NCBI GenBank assembly: GCA_030549495.1
Contig: JAUIRK010000567.1
Span: forward strand, 1,024,001-1,088,000
From: Nectonema munidae
Lineage: Eukaryota > Nematomorpha > Nectonematoida > Nectonematidae
Length of the DNA stretch: 64,000 nucleotides
Reading direction: 5' to 3'
Under the pieces are notes generated by a model. That model was not told the origin of the DNA and did no database searches. It was given only the letters and a program-made list of their open reading frames with translations. Made by a program: the position numbers and the translations under genes. Shown here in pieces: positions 34,890-46,012 of this stretch. Positions within the stretch are counted from its first letter, which is position 1; each line of letters begins with the position of its first letter.

Positions 34890-37410
34890 CTACATTAAAG
34901 GAATTTTGGAAAGCTGAAGAACCTTCTTCTCGGATAACAGCTCGCCTCTAGGCTCCGAAACCTTTGGAGGCAGGGTTGCGAGGTAAACAGGCGTTTCTGC
35001 GCCTTGGTCAACCGTCAGCACACCCAAATGCTTTGTCATGTCTGTAGAGACGTAGCCTGGGTGAGCCGCGTTTACAAGAATATCCGAATGAACACCCTTT
35101 GACGCATCCAAATTCTTCTGCAGAATTTTAGTCAAGACACTGACACACAGTTTTGAAGCGTGGTACGGATGAGATTTCGCACTCCACTCTTCTTTGTACT
35201 CATTTTGAGAACAGTCTTGAATGTACTTATTTGCCAGTGCTTTCAACTTGTCAATGGTGATATCTGAGGATAGAAACTGCTTCTGAAAAAATATAGTGTA
35301 AAAGTGTATTTAGTAAACATAGACGAGAAAAAATTAAAAAAGATATTTTATTTTTAAATCACCTTAATAAAATGTTCAAATCTTATTTGTCTCCCCAGTA
35401 TAAAAGTTAGTTCAAGAAGCATTCATATAAAATAAACAAACTATTAGAATACATTATAGACTGCTTATCATGAGGAATAAAAACTTCAAGTGCATCATGC
35501 AATGGTTTTAGTTCTTCTTTGATTGATTTCCCTCGATTCGTCCAATTTAAGAGAATACATATTTCAAAGAAGACATTAGAAGAAAGGTGTAAACAATTTT
35601 TCAATAATGTTTGATATTTAAAGCATTCTCCATTCAAAGTTTTGCTTTAGGAATAATCTTTTACTTTATGAAATGATCATTTTTGAAGAATTGTTTTCCT
35701 TGAATGAATATATTTACTGATCACTTTTAAAATAAAATTTGCACTCTGTATGCTTTGATATAATAACAATAGGGAGAAAACGGTGAAAAAAAGATTGTTG
35801 ACAACCCCTTATATATTTCCGTATCCTTCACTATCTTCGGAAACATTAAAAAGATGAAGATATCCGAAAAGCTCGAATAATTTTATGCACTATAATCAAT
35901 TACATATTACTACAATACACCTGTAGTTTCGATTTGCGTGTTGTATGATGATTGCCTTGATAAACAATGGAGAGATATCGATGTAAAAATCATTGAATTT
36001 TAAAAAATGATGGAAATTTCACTGTTTAATGTTACTTTATCAAGTTAACAAAAATAATAATTACCATCATTTTTACAATTATTAATTTTCAAGCTTATCA
36101 CATAAATTTGACTAAAAAAATCATCTCAAATATTGATTTCGAATGATCTAAAATTGAAACTTTTAATTTGGCTGTCATTAATATGAGACGTTTTCAACAC
36201 AATGTTTTTACATCGTTATCTCCTCATTTTTATCATATCAAATGATAAGCGGAGCAAATTTTATTTTAAAAAAGTATCAAAATAAATACATTGGAAAATC
36301 TAGACGTATGGATAATAAGAATCTCTACATTGTTGACGTTAAGCTTAATAGGGCGGGAGTTAAAGTTTACATTAAGCTTAATTAAGAATGAAATAGAATA
36401 GACAATAGAGGAGTAGGAATTCAGAAAAATTTGTTGTCTTTTTTGGAAGATGCTTGAAGGTCCCCCCCCCCCCTTACAAGAATCTAGATGTAAAATTTTA
36501 TAAGATTGTGGCATGTCTTCATACCTTTGATATTTCGGTAGATAGTGACTAAAAATTATGAGGGACTGTCTTTCGTGTTAAAGCTCTTGAACTATATACG
36601 ATGGGGTATTTTCAAAATTAATTATAAAAAATTTTTTATCCAATAAACACACTACCATAAAAGATAACTGCGCAGAATTTATCAAGTCAAATTACCTTAT
36701 TTCTAATTCTGATTGAATCACTTTTGTTAAAATTTCTGTACATTACTGCCTCTGATCAACTATAGGGCAAATTCGCAGTACATTATAGAAATCAATAAAA
36801 GAATAGATTATAAATATTAATTATTTTTTCATAGACTAGTAAAAAAATAAATAAATTGAACGAGAAAAATACCCTTAAACTTTCAGAAGCAATGATGTTT
36901 GGACTGCCTAACAAGCTGGAAACATTAACAACTCTAGCATGATCACGAAGCAAAGGAAATAAAATTTCACAAATATTGACAAGTGCAAAAAAATTCGTTT
37001 CAAATGTCTTTTCAGCATTTTCTTTAAGAGATATAGTTTCTTGTCCAGGAGGAATCATCAAATCAAATGAAACGCCAGCATTATTAACCAAAATATCAAG
37101 GCCTCCAAACTCCTAAAATTATAATTTCAAAATAAGATTAAAAAAGAAAAGAATTCACCTTAGAAATAAAGTCTTTAATAGCAAGAATACTGTTTTTGTT
37201 GGAAATATCTAATTCATGACATATAACATTTACACCAGCATTACTACAGGTTTTCTTAATATCTTGAATAGCTGCATCACCTCTATCTTTACTTCTAGAT
37301 GCCAAAATTACTGTTCCTTCTTTCAATTTTTGAAATAATGCAGAGACGATGGCTTTTCCAATTCCTTTATTAGCACCAGTTACAAGAGCCAAAAACTTAG
37401 AACTACTCAT
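34890..37410 (-). CDS. CBR1: Carbonyl reductase 1-like SDR, three exons
   Basis: An NADPH-dependent short-chain dehydrogenase/reductase of the CBR1 (SDR21C) type, which reduces carbonyl groups of quinones, aldehydes and ketones in the cytosol. Exons on the minus strand are 37410-37159, 37112-36873 and 35282-34890. Introns are 46 bp and 1,590 bp, both GT-AG and both between codons. The product has 294 residues (family 276-290). The cofactor motif TGANKGIG is at residues 11-18, NNAG at 94-97, VVNVSS at 145-150 and the catalytic YHASK (Tyr204, Lys208) follows. The C-terminal family blocks AAHPGYVSTDM and GAETPVYLATLPP are present. The start MSSSKFLALV is the first ATG. All key residues are intact, so it should be active. 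Intron 2 holds a hAT-derived repeat. Assignment is to the family; the exact orthologue is not proven. Confidence 0.93.
36335..36480. mobile_element. Internally deleted hAT fragment in reductase intron
   Basis: About 115 bp from CATTGTTGACGTTAAGC to GTTGTCTTTTTTGGAAG is the near-identical reverse complement of 57946-58056, the 5' edge of the ZMYM1-like hAT at 56-58 kb. Here it is followed by a run of C (36464) and unrelated sequence. It is most likely a small non-autonomous derivative of that hAT sitting in intron 2 of the carbonyl reductase gene. A target duplication was not identified. Confidence 0.6.
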
Positions 37411-37574
37411 CTAAATAAAATGTTTGATATAAATGTAAATAAAATGTAGAATTTCTCAAATTTGTATTCATTTCAAGACTCTTACAACTAGAGAGTATCA
37501 TGACATAATTTGGATAGATTATGATAAATTTTACGATGAATTATCGGATCAGCTCTATTCCAGCTAGGTCATCT

Positions 37575-38405
37575 GTGAGTTAACCCTATCAGTGACGGGG
37601 TGTTATTTTAGCCCCCCCCCCCCTCAACTAAAATTTCTCTTGTACCAAATTGGCTACATCTTTTGCTACCATACTTCGTGACCTTTCCTAAAATTGATAG
37701 CTGCACCTTTTGATACCATTTTCATTGCAGTTGACTGACCTTTTCATGTCTAAATCTGTCAGTCAAAATCAAAAGTTAAACTTTTTCAGCAAAATTCTAA
37801 CAATATCTCTAGTTAAGCTTATAACTTTGGTTATTACTCGTTTGAAAATGTATAAATATATACAGTTTTGAACACAACACTTTATAGTTTAAATTTTTTC
37901 AAAATCATGGTTACTTTTTGGATCAATCAAAATTTTGATTGATGAGAAATATATCTAAAAAAATATATCCAAATTTTACATGAAATATATTTTTTATATC
38001 AAATCGGGCATACTGATTTCATTTTTGGACTTATTTTTGGAATTTAGAAATTGAAAATACCTATAAGTGTGTAACAAACTTGCGGTTTACTTCTAAAATC
38101 TGTCTTTGAAAACATTAATTGAAATTTTACATGGAATATACACATTTTCATATCAAATCAACAATCCAATTTAATTTATAGATTATTTTTGCATTTGGAT
38201 TTCAAAATACTTATAAGTGTGAAACAAATTTGCGGTTTACTTCTAAAACCTGTCTTCGAGAACATTCATTCAAATTTTACATGAAATACACACATTTTTA
38301 TAACAAATCAACAATGCTAATTCCAATTATTATAGATTGTTTTTGGATTTAGAATTTGAAAATACTTGTAAGCGTGAATCAAATTTGCAAATAAGGTGTT
38401 TTACT
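37575..38405 (+). mobile_element. TTAA element with ~150-bp repeats, copy C
   Basis: It begins TTAACCCTATCAGTGACGGG (37579) and has a run of about 13 C, then GTACCAAATTGGCTACATC. A longer unique stretch follows and then about three units of 153 bp marked by AAATCAACAATGCTAATTC. The orientation is the same as copy A and opposite to copy B. It lies 160 bp upstream of the carbonyl reductase start. Confidence 0.7.
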
Positions 38406-38768
38406 AATATAGTTTTCTTTCCTTTTGATTTAGAAAATACTATATAACTATGAATTGATAAAAATTTTCTATCTATATCCCAGCAAAACTTATAAGAAAA
38501 TTCATCTCTATTATCTAAACTTTTTTTACTTTGCGTAATACCTTTTCTTCTTATGTCTATTGTACCGATTATAATTAATCCTTTTTTCAGCTAGCTCTAT
38601 AGAGGTATACAAACGGTCAATGGTTAAATTTCGACCTCTCAAAGATAAATATGCTGTATGATGCCTCTTATAAGTGTATAAGTTCTATATAATTTTTCTC
38701 AATATATACATCGTTACCTTGGCAAAACTTGGATGGCATTTTCTGAAGAAGAGGGAGCTTACTTTATA
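38406..38768. other. Spacer, nothing recognised
   Basis: AT-rich sequence between repeat copy C and the Tigger element. Confidence 0.4.
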
Positions 38769-39737
38769 CAGTATACTCTCGTTTACTCGAAGCTCAACGG
38801 CCTTGGCCAAACACTTCGAGTTATCGTGAGTTCGACTTAAAAAAACTTGAACTCAAATCTGCTAAATTTTCTAGGAAAAAAGTTGAAAAAAAAGTCTGAT
38901 GTTTTGAGTTTATTTTGTAAGAACATAATAGTGCCTTATTGGGTTGAAAAACATACTCTATTAATAGTGTCAAAGTTTTTGGTAGGAGGAGAGGTACTTG
39001 TGGAAAGAAATTTACTATTGTAAAAAAGAAACTTAAATATTATGTAATAAGGTTTGTACATAATAACAAGACAATTTGTGTTTAAGTGAATTTTAGATTA
39101 ATGAAGAAAGTATTAATAACGAAAACATGTGAAGCAAACAAAACAAGAAATTAAAATGTATCAACAAAACCATATTTTTATTATTTATAACATGTTTGAG
39201 TTCAAAACTGAATTAATGGTAGAAATTTCTGATTTTTTTGAAAAAGATTTCATATTGATAACAGTAAAAGATCTAGAAATTTTTAGTAAGAAAGCGGGAA
39301 AGGAAGAGATAGAAAAGTATTTTATAAAAGCAACTACACACCCCACTCTGACTCCCCATCTAATCCCATTCTTGTTTCCTGGTTTGGCAAGAAGGCATAA
39401 ATTTACCCATCTTTATTTAGATCTACCCCTAGTAGAAGAGAGCGTGAGAATTTTCTCCATCTTAACTTAGATGCACCCCTCATTGAAAGTGTAAATAATT
39501 TTACTAAAAAGTGACCTGTAAAAAGATTATTGCCTTAGAAAAGGTAAAAAAAAAGTTTATTTATTATATCAATCATTTTTCATTTTGTAAAAATAATCAT
39601 TTATGCATGTTTGTTTGAGTTCAGAACATTTGATTTCAATAATGGGTGTGAGTTTGTCTAATAACTCTTCACCATCACTTCGGGATTGTATAAATTTACG
39701 CAGAGTTGCACATATGCTTACCCAGAAAGCAAACTTG

Positions 39738-42278
39738 TTACCAAACTCAATTGACGGTTTAGTTTTTTTTTAGTTTTTTGTGATGATTTAAATGTGTATA
39801 AAATGTTTAGGATTTTTATTGATAAGGTGCAGAAACACCTCTCACATCAAGCTATGAATTTTCGGCAGAGGCAGGGCTAAACTTGTATCAACATTTTCAT
39901 GGTGTACCCATAACCAAACACCACAAAACCAAAATGTGTAACAAAGAACGATGAAAGTAAAGAATCATATCAAGATATAAGTATACACAAAAAGGTTGAC
40001 TCCCTAGTAAAAACAGTTGTAATATCTGTGTGTAAAGAACCAAACTACATTTTACCATCTATTATTTTGTTTATTATCATATTGATTTGAAAATAATGTA
40101 TAAATAAATAGTATATAGATTATAACAATTCTTCATGGCTTGAAGAATCAATTTGTAATAAAATGTTGTGAAATATGTTGATAATAAAAGTATAAATATT
40201 TTATCGGTTTTTCTCTCTTCATTTTCAACCTTGCTAAGAATATTTGTTTATTATTTTGATATAAGAATCATATATATGTATGAATACGGTATATCAATTA
40301 TTAAAATTTCGAAGATAAAGTGAAAGATTTTTATAACAAAATGTTTTGGAGTTTGTGAATAAAGTATATTTATTTCACTATTTCTTTTTATTTTTCAATA
40401 CTGTTTTGATAACTTCTACAACCTGTGTTTGATTATTTTATCAACTTAAACATTAATGATGAAAAATAGTGTTGATAGTACTGATTCTTATGAATCTTCA
40501 ACTTCTGATGAATATTCTTCATCATCATCTGATCTTGATTATGATACTAGTGATGCCTCAAGTTCTTCTTCTTACTCTTCTACTTCTAATACTTTTCAAG
40601 AAGGGATAGTACGTCTGGACATCTGATTTCATCAAGTAAAACTCTTAGAATCTTCTTCGTAGATCTGGCGGCAACATCTTTTATAAAAAATCGTGTAAAT
40701 AATATTTTAGATGTTTTTATGGAAATGTTTGGTTATGAAAACCTTAATGATCTAATCTCCTTTACTCTAGAAGAAGCTAAAAAAGAGGTGAATCTAATTT
40801 TACTTTACCTTTATCTAAACTGATGATTTCTTGGACTTTGTATCCTAAGAGGTGTCTTGAAAGGACGTAGCGAGCTTTACAAATTTTTGGAATGTACTTA
40901 CGGAAGAAAAATATTTAGAGAAACAATTCTCGAATGAATAAAAAAATTTTAGTTAATACGATTCGATGATAAAAAATTACTTTTAGAAAAGAAAAAGATT
41001 CATTTGCAGAATTCGGTCCTTGTGGACTAGTGTAACTAACAACTTTCAAAAATGTTTTTTCCATATGGATCAGTGAAGTTGATGAACAATACCTTGTCGT
41101 AGTAGATGCAAGTTCATCAATATATGAAACAACTTCGAAGTTTGGAATTAAATTCTGGATGCTTTGTGACTCACTAAACTACTACATCTTGCAAGCACTT
41201 CCTATATAGGCAAAGATGAGTCGCGTGGTTCTTTAGGTTTGGGCGAGCATGTTGTGATAAAATTAATGGAGCCCTATAAAGACATGGGCTTCAATGTTAT
41301 TGTGACAATTTTTTACAAGTTTTCTTGCCAGAAAACTCCTGAAGCTAAAAACAACTCTCGTTGGGACAATAATCTCACAGAAGAGAAATTCCTAAAGAGA
41401 TAAAGTTTGAAAAGAATGACACTTTACAGTTCAAAATTTCTTTCTCTCATAATGAGGGTATCATGTGGTTGGATATCGAGCTAAAAAACAAAGATGTTTT
41501 CTTTTATCCTCAGAGCACCAGAATCCCAAAGTCAACTCTCAGATTCTAAAAAGCGACCAGAGTGATATTGATTATAATAAAGAAAAGGAGGAGTAGATTC
41601 TGTGATGAGATGTTGAGAGCTACTCCACAAAACAGGTTCAAGGAGGTGGCACTTGCAGTTTTTTCAATTTACTAGACTTGGTATGTTTGAATTCCTATAT
41701 TTTGTCAAAAGAAATGGAAATTTCAAACAAAAAAGAAGGGATTATTTGATAGAATTAGGAGAGTCTTTATGGAAAAAGAAAGAACTTCAACAGATCTTCA
41801 AAGGAAAACACTATTTTTAACTGAAGAAAGGATCAACTTCTCATGTAAAAGTTTTAAAAGAAGGTCAAAGAACTACATGTGAATTTGCAAAAAATAAGAC
41901 AAGAACTTTATGTCCTAATTGTTTTGACACACGTGTGGTTCATGTCTATCAAGTATGCAAACTATGTAAAATTATCATAATAGAGTGCTATAATTTTTTC
42001 AACATTTATTTAATGAATAAAGTAATTTTCAAACAACATTTTTTAATTTTTTTGTTAAAGAGGTGAGATAATAACTACGTTTTGACGGTAGTTTAGATGA
42101 ATAAAAGATTATAAAAATTTCAAGTGACCTAAAAACAAAAAAAAGGGTTGATCAATTAATAGTAAGAAACAAAAAAAAAGAATTCTTAGAGTTTAAACTG
42201 ATTCCATATCAAACTCTAAAAGTTATTTTACTAGTAAATTTGATTATCGGTCAATTGACCGGTTTGGTCGTTCTAGGG
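39738..42278 (+). mobile_element. piggyBac transposon nested in Tigger
   Basis: The right end is the classic piggyBac terminus read inward on the minus strand, CCCTAGAACGACCAAACC, next to TTAA (42279-42282). The left end near 39738 retains the inner part of the same inverted repeat (CCAAACTCAATTGACGG against CCAAACCGGTCAATTGACCG) but has lost the outer CCCTAGA, so that boundary is good to a few bases. Tigger coding sequence is interrupted exactly at the TTAA. The gene inside runs on the plus strand. Confidence 0.9.
40458..41990 (+). pseudogene. piggyBac transposase, broken
   Basis: The N-terminus is acidic and Ser-rich (SYESSTSDEYSSSSSDLDY), as in the family. At 41234-41320 the signature LGLGEHVVIKLMEPYKDMG and FNVIVTIFYKF is close to GLGE.VVL.Lm.p...kG.nvt.DNFfts, though the catalytic Asp-Asn pair (DNF) has been replaced (TIF). 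At 41398-41500 comes PKEIKFEKNDTLQF then GIMWLDIELKNKDVFF, the W-x-D-x-K-x-V region. A C-terminal Cys-rich stretch (CPNC, CKLC at 41910-41970) corresponds to the zinc-binding tail. There are many frame changes and stops. Confidence 0.85.
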
Positions 42279-44091
42279 TTAAAGCAGCTACTGGTGTGGG
42301 TAAATCTGTGCCAGTACTTTCGTTCTCATCGTCTTCTTCATCACTATCTTCTTGTTGGCCTTGATTGCGTTTGTCGCTGACAGCAGCAACAATTTCTCCA
42401 TCAGTCATAGGCCCGCAGGTTATCACTCTTTCATCGACAATAACATAATCTCCAAATGACTCCACTTCCACCCCAAAAGTAGTAGCTCTTTTGCAAACTT
42501 CTTCTAATTGAACATCATTTTCGTCTTCGACACTAACGTTGGTGTGACAATTGTGCTTTTTTGAAACAATTAGCAATTGTTGTTGAAGTAACAGAAGACC
42601 AAGCTCTTTGAATCATATGCAAAGCATCAAGAACAGTTACTTTGACAATACGGTTATTATTTTCCATTGATGTGGTAAGTTTGTCAACAAGTATACGTCA
42701 GTAATGTGTTTTCAAGTTTTTTATAATAACCTGATCCATTGGTTGTGTTTGGAGGTAAACAAACGATCTCAATATTAGTAAGTGCAAGGCGTGAGTGAGA
42801 AGGAACATTATCTACTATGAGAGCAATCTTTTTTTTTTCGAAGCAGAATCGACGGTTTAATGTTATCAGCCAGTTTGTAAAAATCTCTGATGTCATCCAG
42901 GCCTTTTTATTGTTCCTGTGTTTTGTTGGAAGAGTTTTAGCATTTTTGAAACAACGAGGCTTGGTTGATTTTCCAATCACCAAAAGTGGAACCTTGTCTG
43001 TACCATTCATGTTTGCACAGAGAAGAACAGTCAATCTTTCTTTGGACAACTTTCCAGATGAACACGGTTCGCATTTAAGTGTAAGTGACTTGGAAGGAAG
43101 ACGCTTATAGAAAAGTCCTGTCTCGTCAGCGTTTTAAATACAATTTGGAGTGTACTTGGTAATAACGTGGAAATCCAGTTCTCACTTTGATCATCTATTA
43201 CACTTCTTGACTCTCCACATAGAGTACGAAAACATATGTTAATAAAGTTTGAGTGCTGAAAGTCAGATGCATACTTTGCTACTTTTTCTTGTAGCATCGG
43301 GCCTGAAACAGGAATATTTTGTGCCCGTGCGTTTTTAACCAAATGAGAAGGGCTTCTTCTACATCAGGATAGTGTGGAAGACGAACACGTTTAATTGAAG
43401 CATTTTTATTTTGATAGGCCTCATTTATTTCATCAGATTTTTTAATCCATGTTGACAATGTGTTCAACGGTATTCCAAACTGTTTTGCAATTTTTGTCTT
43501 GGATTTTTTTTTCAACCTCTAACAATGCCAAAAACGTTGTCTCTATCTTATGTGAAGTTAGCTTGCGTTTTATGTTTGGCATAATACGTAACACAAGAGG
43601 AAATGAAAATAAAGAACCAAAATGATGCACAGATGAATGTGTATGACAAAAAAATTGTGACAAAAGTAAATACACAAATGATAGTATTGTTACATGAAAC
43701 TATCTATGCTCCACTAGTATTTGATGTATACAATGCTCTGTTTGCCTACAAAAGAAGCATTCAAAAAACTCATCTTAACTTTAGCACATACAGAAAAACA
43801 ATAGTGTCATAAAACGTATGCTTCAATAATTTCAATTAATCAATATGTTTTTGAAAATAACACTTCGACTTATAGAGAGAATAACATATGTTTAAGTTTT
43901 TAAATACTGATAGATTTTTTCATGCACGGAACTTATGAAACGCTTCGAGATAAATGAAGTTTCGAGTTTTAAGTTCGAAATATCGTATTTAAATTTATAT
44001 TAAAAAGGCCCCAAAGGGAGGGGAATAAAAAAACGTCGACTTAACGGAAATTTCGACTTATCGAACTTCGAGTAAACGAGAGTATACTGTA

Positions 44092-45259
44092 TACAAATGT
44101 AAGAAAGTTTGAGAAGTTATAACTTCATTCCAGGAGCGCACATCCTCAAAATTATTGGGAGCGAAATTTTTTTGTTGCAATTTTCAAAATTAGTGGTCTG
44201 GAAATACCACGGGAGACCAAATATTAAAGCAATCGTTTAAAATAGAGTGTATTCAGCGCATACCTAAAGTCCTATATTTATACGACTACTTTATATTTTT
44301 TTTACAAAATTGGTGAATTTAAATACTATACTTCCAGCGAAAATATTTTAATTAAATTTGCATATCGAATATGGTGCGCAGAAAAAATGCCCCGAATTTA
44401 AAATTAGGAAAAAATTAATTAAAATAAAAAAAAAATTTTTAAAAAAGATATGTCAAGTAAAGATTTTTTTGTAAAAAAACAAAAAGTTAACTTTTCATCT
44501 AAAACATTTAAAATTTAATTAAAGTAAACTAAAAAACTCAGCTACGACAATGTTTTAAATACAAAAAAATTATAAAACAAATATTTTTAGACTTTGTGTG
44601 TATAAGAACACTTTCTAAATATAATTTGTATTTTAACTGATTTTAAGAACACATTCCCACAAATATGCACCTTTGCTATTGTTTTCAAGAACTTTATAAA
44701 GAAAAAAACCCTATAGATTAAGAAATTTAGCCTTTCAAAACGGTACCAAATAAAAATATTTATATAATTAAAAAAAATCCTGAAAATCAAAAATTAGGGG
44801 GCATTTTTTCCTACTTTTTAATTGGGGGGCATTTTTATCTACAACCATCGAATATACACTAGTTTTAAAAAAATCCAAAATTGTTAGGGGGTGGAATAGG
44901 CTTTTTATTTGAAAAATGAAGTAGTCTACCAGGCACATTAGAGGAATTGATGAAAGGATATTTGATTCATAGAGAAAACAAATAACTGAAGGTTGGATAG
45001 TTTTATATGTTGTGCAAACAACAAAATTAAGATCGCATTATTTCATTTTACTCAGCATCATTCAAAGATAGTTTAAAAGCTAAATTGATACAAGCTACAA
45101 AAAGTAAAATAACTTAACAGTTTGCAATGATTTGCCTTTTATAATAACTTTTAATGAAAAAAAGTAATAGAGCTTCAACAAAAACACAAAAATTTTAGAG
45201 CATAACTTAAGTTTTTTGAAAACTAATTTGACGTATCCCCTACAGCATACTCTATCTAT
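44092..45259. other. Spacer, nothing recognised
   Basis: AT-rich with two GGGGGCATTTTT words near 44795-44835. No gene is visible. Confidence 0.4.
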
Positions 45260-45405
45260 GGCTAGCATGGCAGGTTGGTTGAGATGGACTCAGCACGGAA
45301 GCCTCTGGATTCGAATCCTCATCGATACGAATTTGTTCATAGTTTGACATGTACATCAGTGCCTTGTCAATGAAAATACACCCGCAACATACCTTTTACT
45401 CAAAA
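45260..45405 (+). repeat. tRNA-derived SINE, family 1, copy 3
   Basis: The sequence AGCATGGCAGGTTGGTTGAG (A-box region) is followed by the B box GATTCGAATCC and the body TCATCGATACGAATTTGTTC, then tail GTGCCTTGTCAATGAAAATA. It aligns over almost its whole length with the reverse complement of 3050-3232. B-box decay (GATTCG instead of GGTTCG) shows it is no longer a good pol III promoter. Confidence 0.75.
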
Positions 45406-45783
45406 TTGAAAAATTTGCTACATAATTAACATAAGAGAAAGGAAACAAAATAAACTAATAAAGTAATTTTCACTATTTTAAAATGGAAGCGTCTGTTTTC
45501 ATAATAATTTCAAAATAATAGGAGGCATAAAGAATTAGAGTTTATTTGATATTTTCAAGCTTTTATAAGCAGCAAAAGCCAACGTTTAAGTAGCTAACCC
45601 TTATAATCAAAAAATTATTTAAACTAACGGTCGACAGATATTTTGCCGCGTGGACAAATTGTTTCATAGGCTATTTGCTTCATCCATCTTTGCTTATTAT
45701 ATGTGTAAAATTATTAAAAAATTTTATATTCTTGTTTATTTTATCTCTATTAAATTAATCATTTTATCTCTTAATTTTTTAGA

Positions 45784-45910
45784 ATTGTCCATGAGACAAA
45801 ATGACTTATGAAAATAAAGGGGCGAATTGTCCATGAAACAAAATGTCTTATGAAAATAATAGGGCGATTTGTCCATGGGACGAACTGTCTTATGAAAATA
45901 ATGGGCGAAA
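45784..45910. repeat. 42-bp minisatellite, three units
   Basis: Three units of exactly 42 bp are built around TTGTCCATGAGACAAAATG and CTTATGAAAATAATAGGGCGA. Because 42 is a multiple of 3, the minus strand stays open as a 14-residue repeat (YFHKTFCFMDNSPL). The words GTCC...GACAAAATGTC also occur, not in tandem, near 17800-17900 and 19440. I see no evidence that it is translated. Confidence 0.8.
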
Positions 45911-45922
45911 TATCCGAGGACC

Positions 45923-46012
45923 AAACTAACATAAATCAAAGTACAAGAAAATCATTGCGTTTTTTTGAATATTTCTGTCTACAAATAAAATTCTGACAGC
46001 TGTCATAAATAT
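45923..46012. repeat. Dispersed repeat shared with 58.45 kb
   Basis: The block ACAAGAAAATCATTGCGTTT ... AAATAAAATTCTGACAGCTG ... TCATAAAT is nearly the same as 58446-58560, in the same orientation. Neither copy is coding. It lies just outside the 3' end of the LINE in this region. Confidence 0.7.

Larger units (their letters stand above)
39603..43582 (-). pseudogene. Tigger (CENP-B/jerky-type) transposase, broken
   Basis: This is the transposase of the surrounding element. It starts at MPNIKRKLTSHKIE (43582). The CENP-B N-terminal helix-turn-helix follows (IAKQFGIPLNTLSTWIKKSD), then the second DNA-binding domain (PMLQEKVAKYASDF). The DDE core follows: TLLCANMNGTDK-like LTVLLCANMNGTDKVPLLVI (43040-42980), IGKSTKPRCFKN, and LIVDNVPSHSRLAL with the second catalytic Asp, then VCLPPNTT. 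The acidic tail region DEEDDENESTGTDLP precedes the piggyBac insertion at the codons for VAAL. The last 40 residues reappear beyond it at 39735-39603 (SDGEELLDKLTPIIEIK). There are frame changes near 43500, 43320 and 43140, and further loss near 42700-42570. Confidence 0.88.
38769..44089 (-). mobile_element. Pogo/Tigger transposon carrying a piggyBac
   Basis: The termini are perfect inverted repeats for at least 24 bp beginning CAGTATACTCTCGTTTAC, close to the Tigger consensus, and are flanked by the TA target on both sides (38767-38768, 44090-44091). Inner subterminal sequence (TTCGAGTTATCGTGAGTTCG and its partner) is also palindromic. The span is 5,321 bp, of which about 2.54 kb is the inserted piggyBac, leaving about 2.8 kb, normal for Tigger. 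The transposase gene runs on the minus strand. Perfect TIRs with a decayed gene suggest moderate age. Confidence 0.93.

Noticed and set aside
39129-39470. 113-codon plus-strand frame
   Set aside because: It lies in the Tigger 3' region antisense to nothing conserved, shows no domain, and is explained by AT-rich composition.
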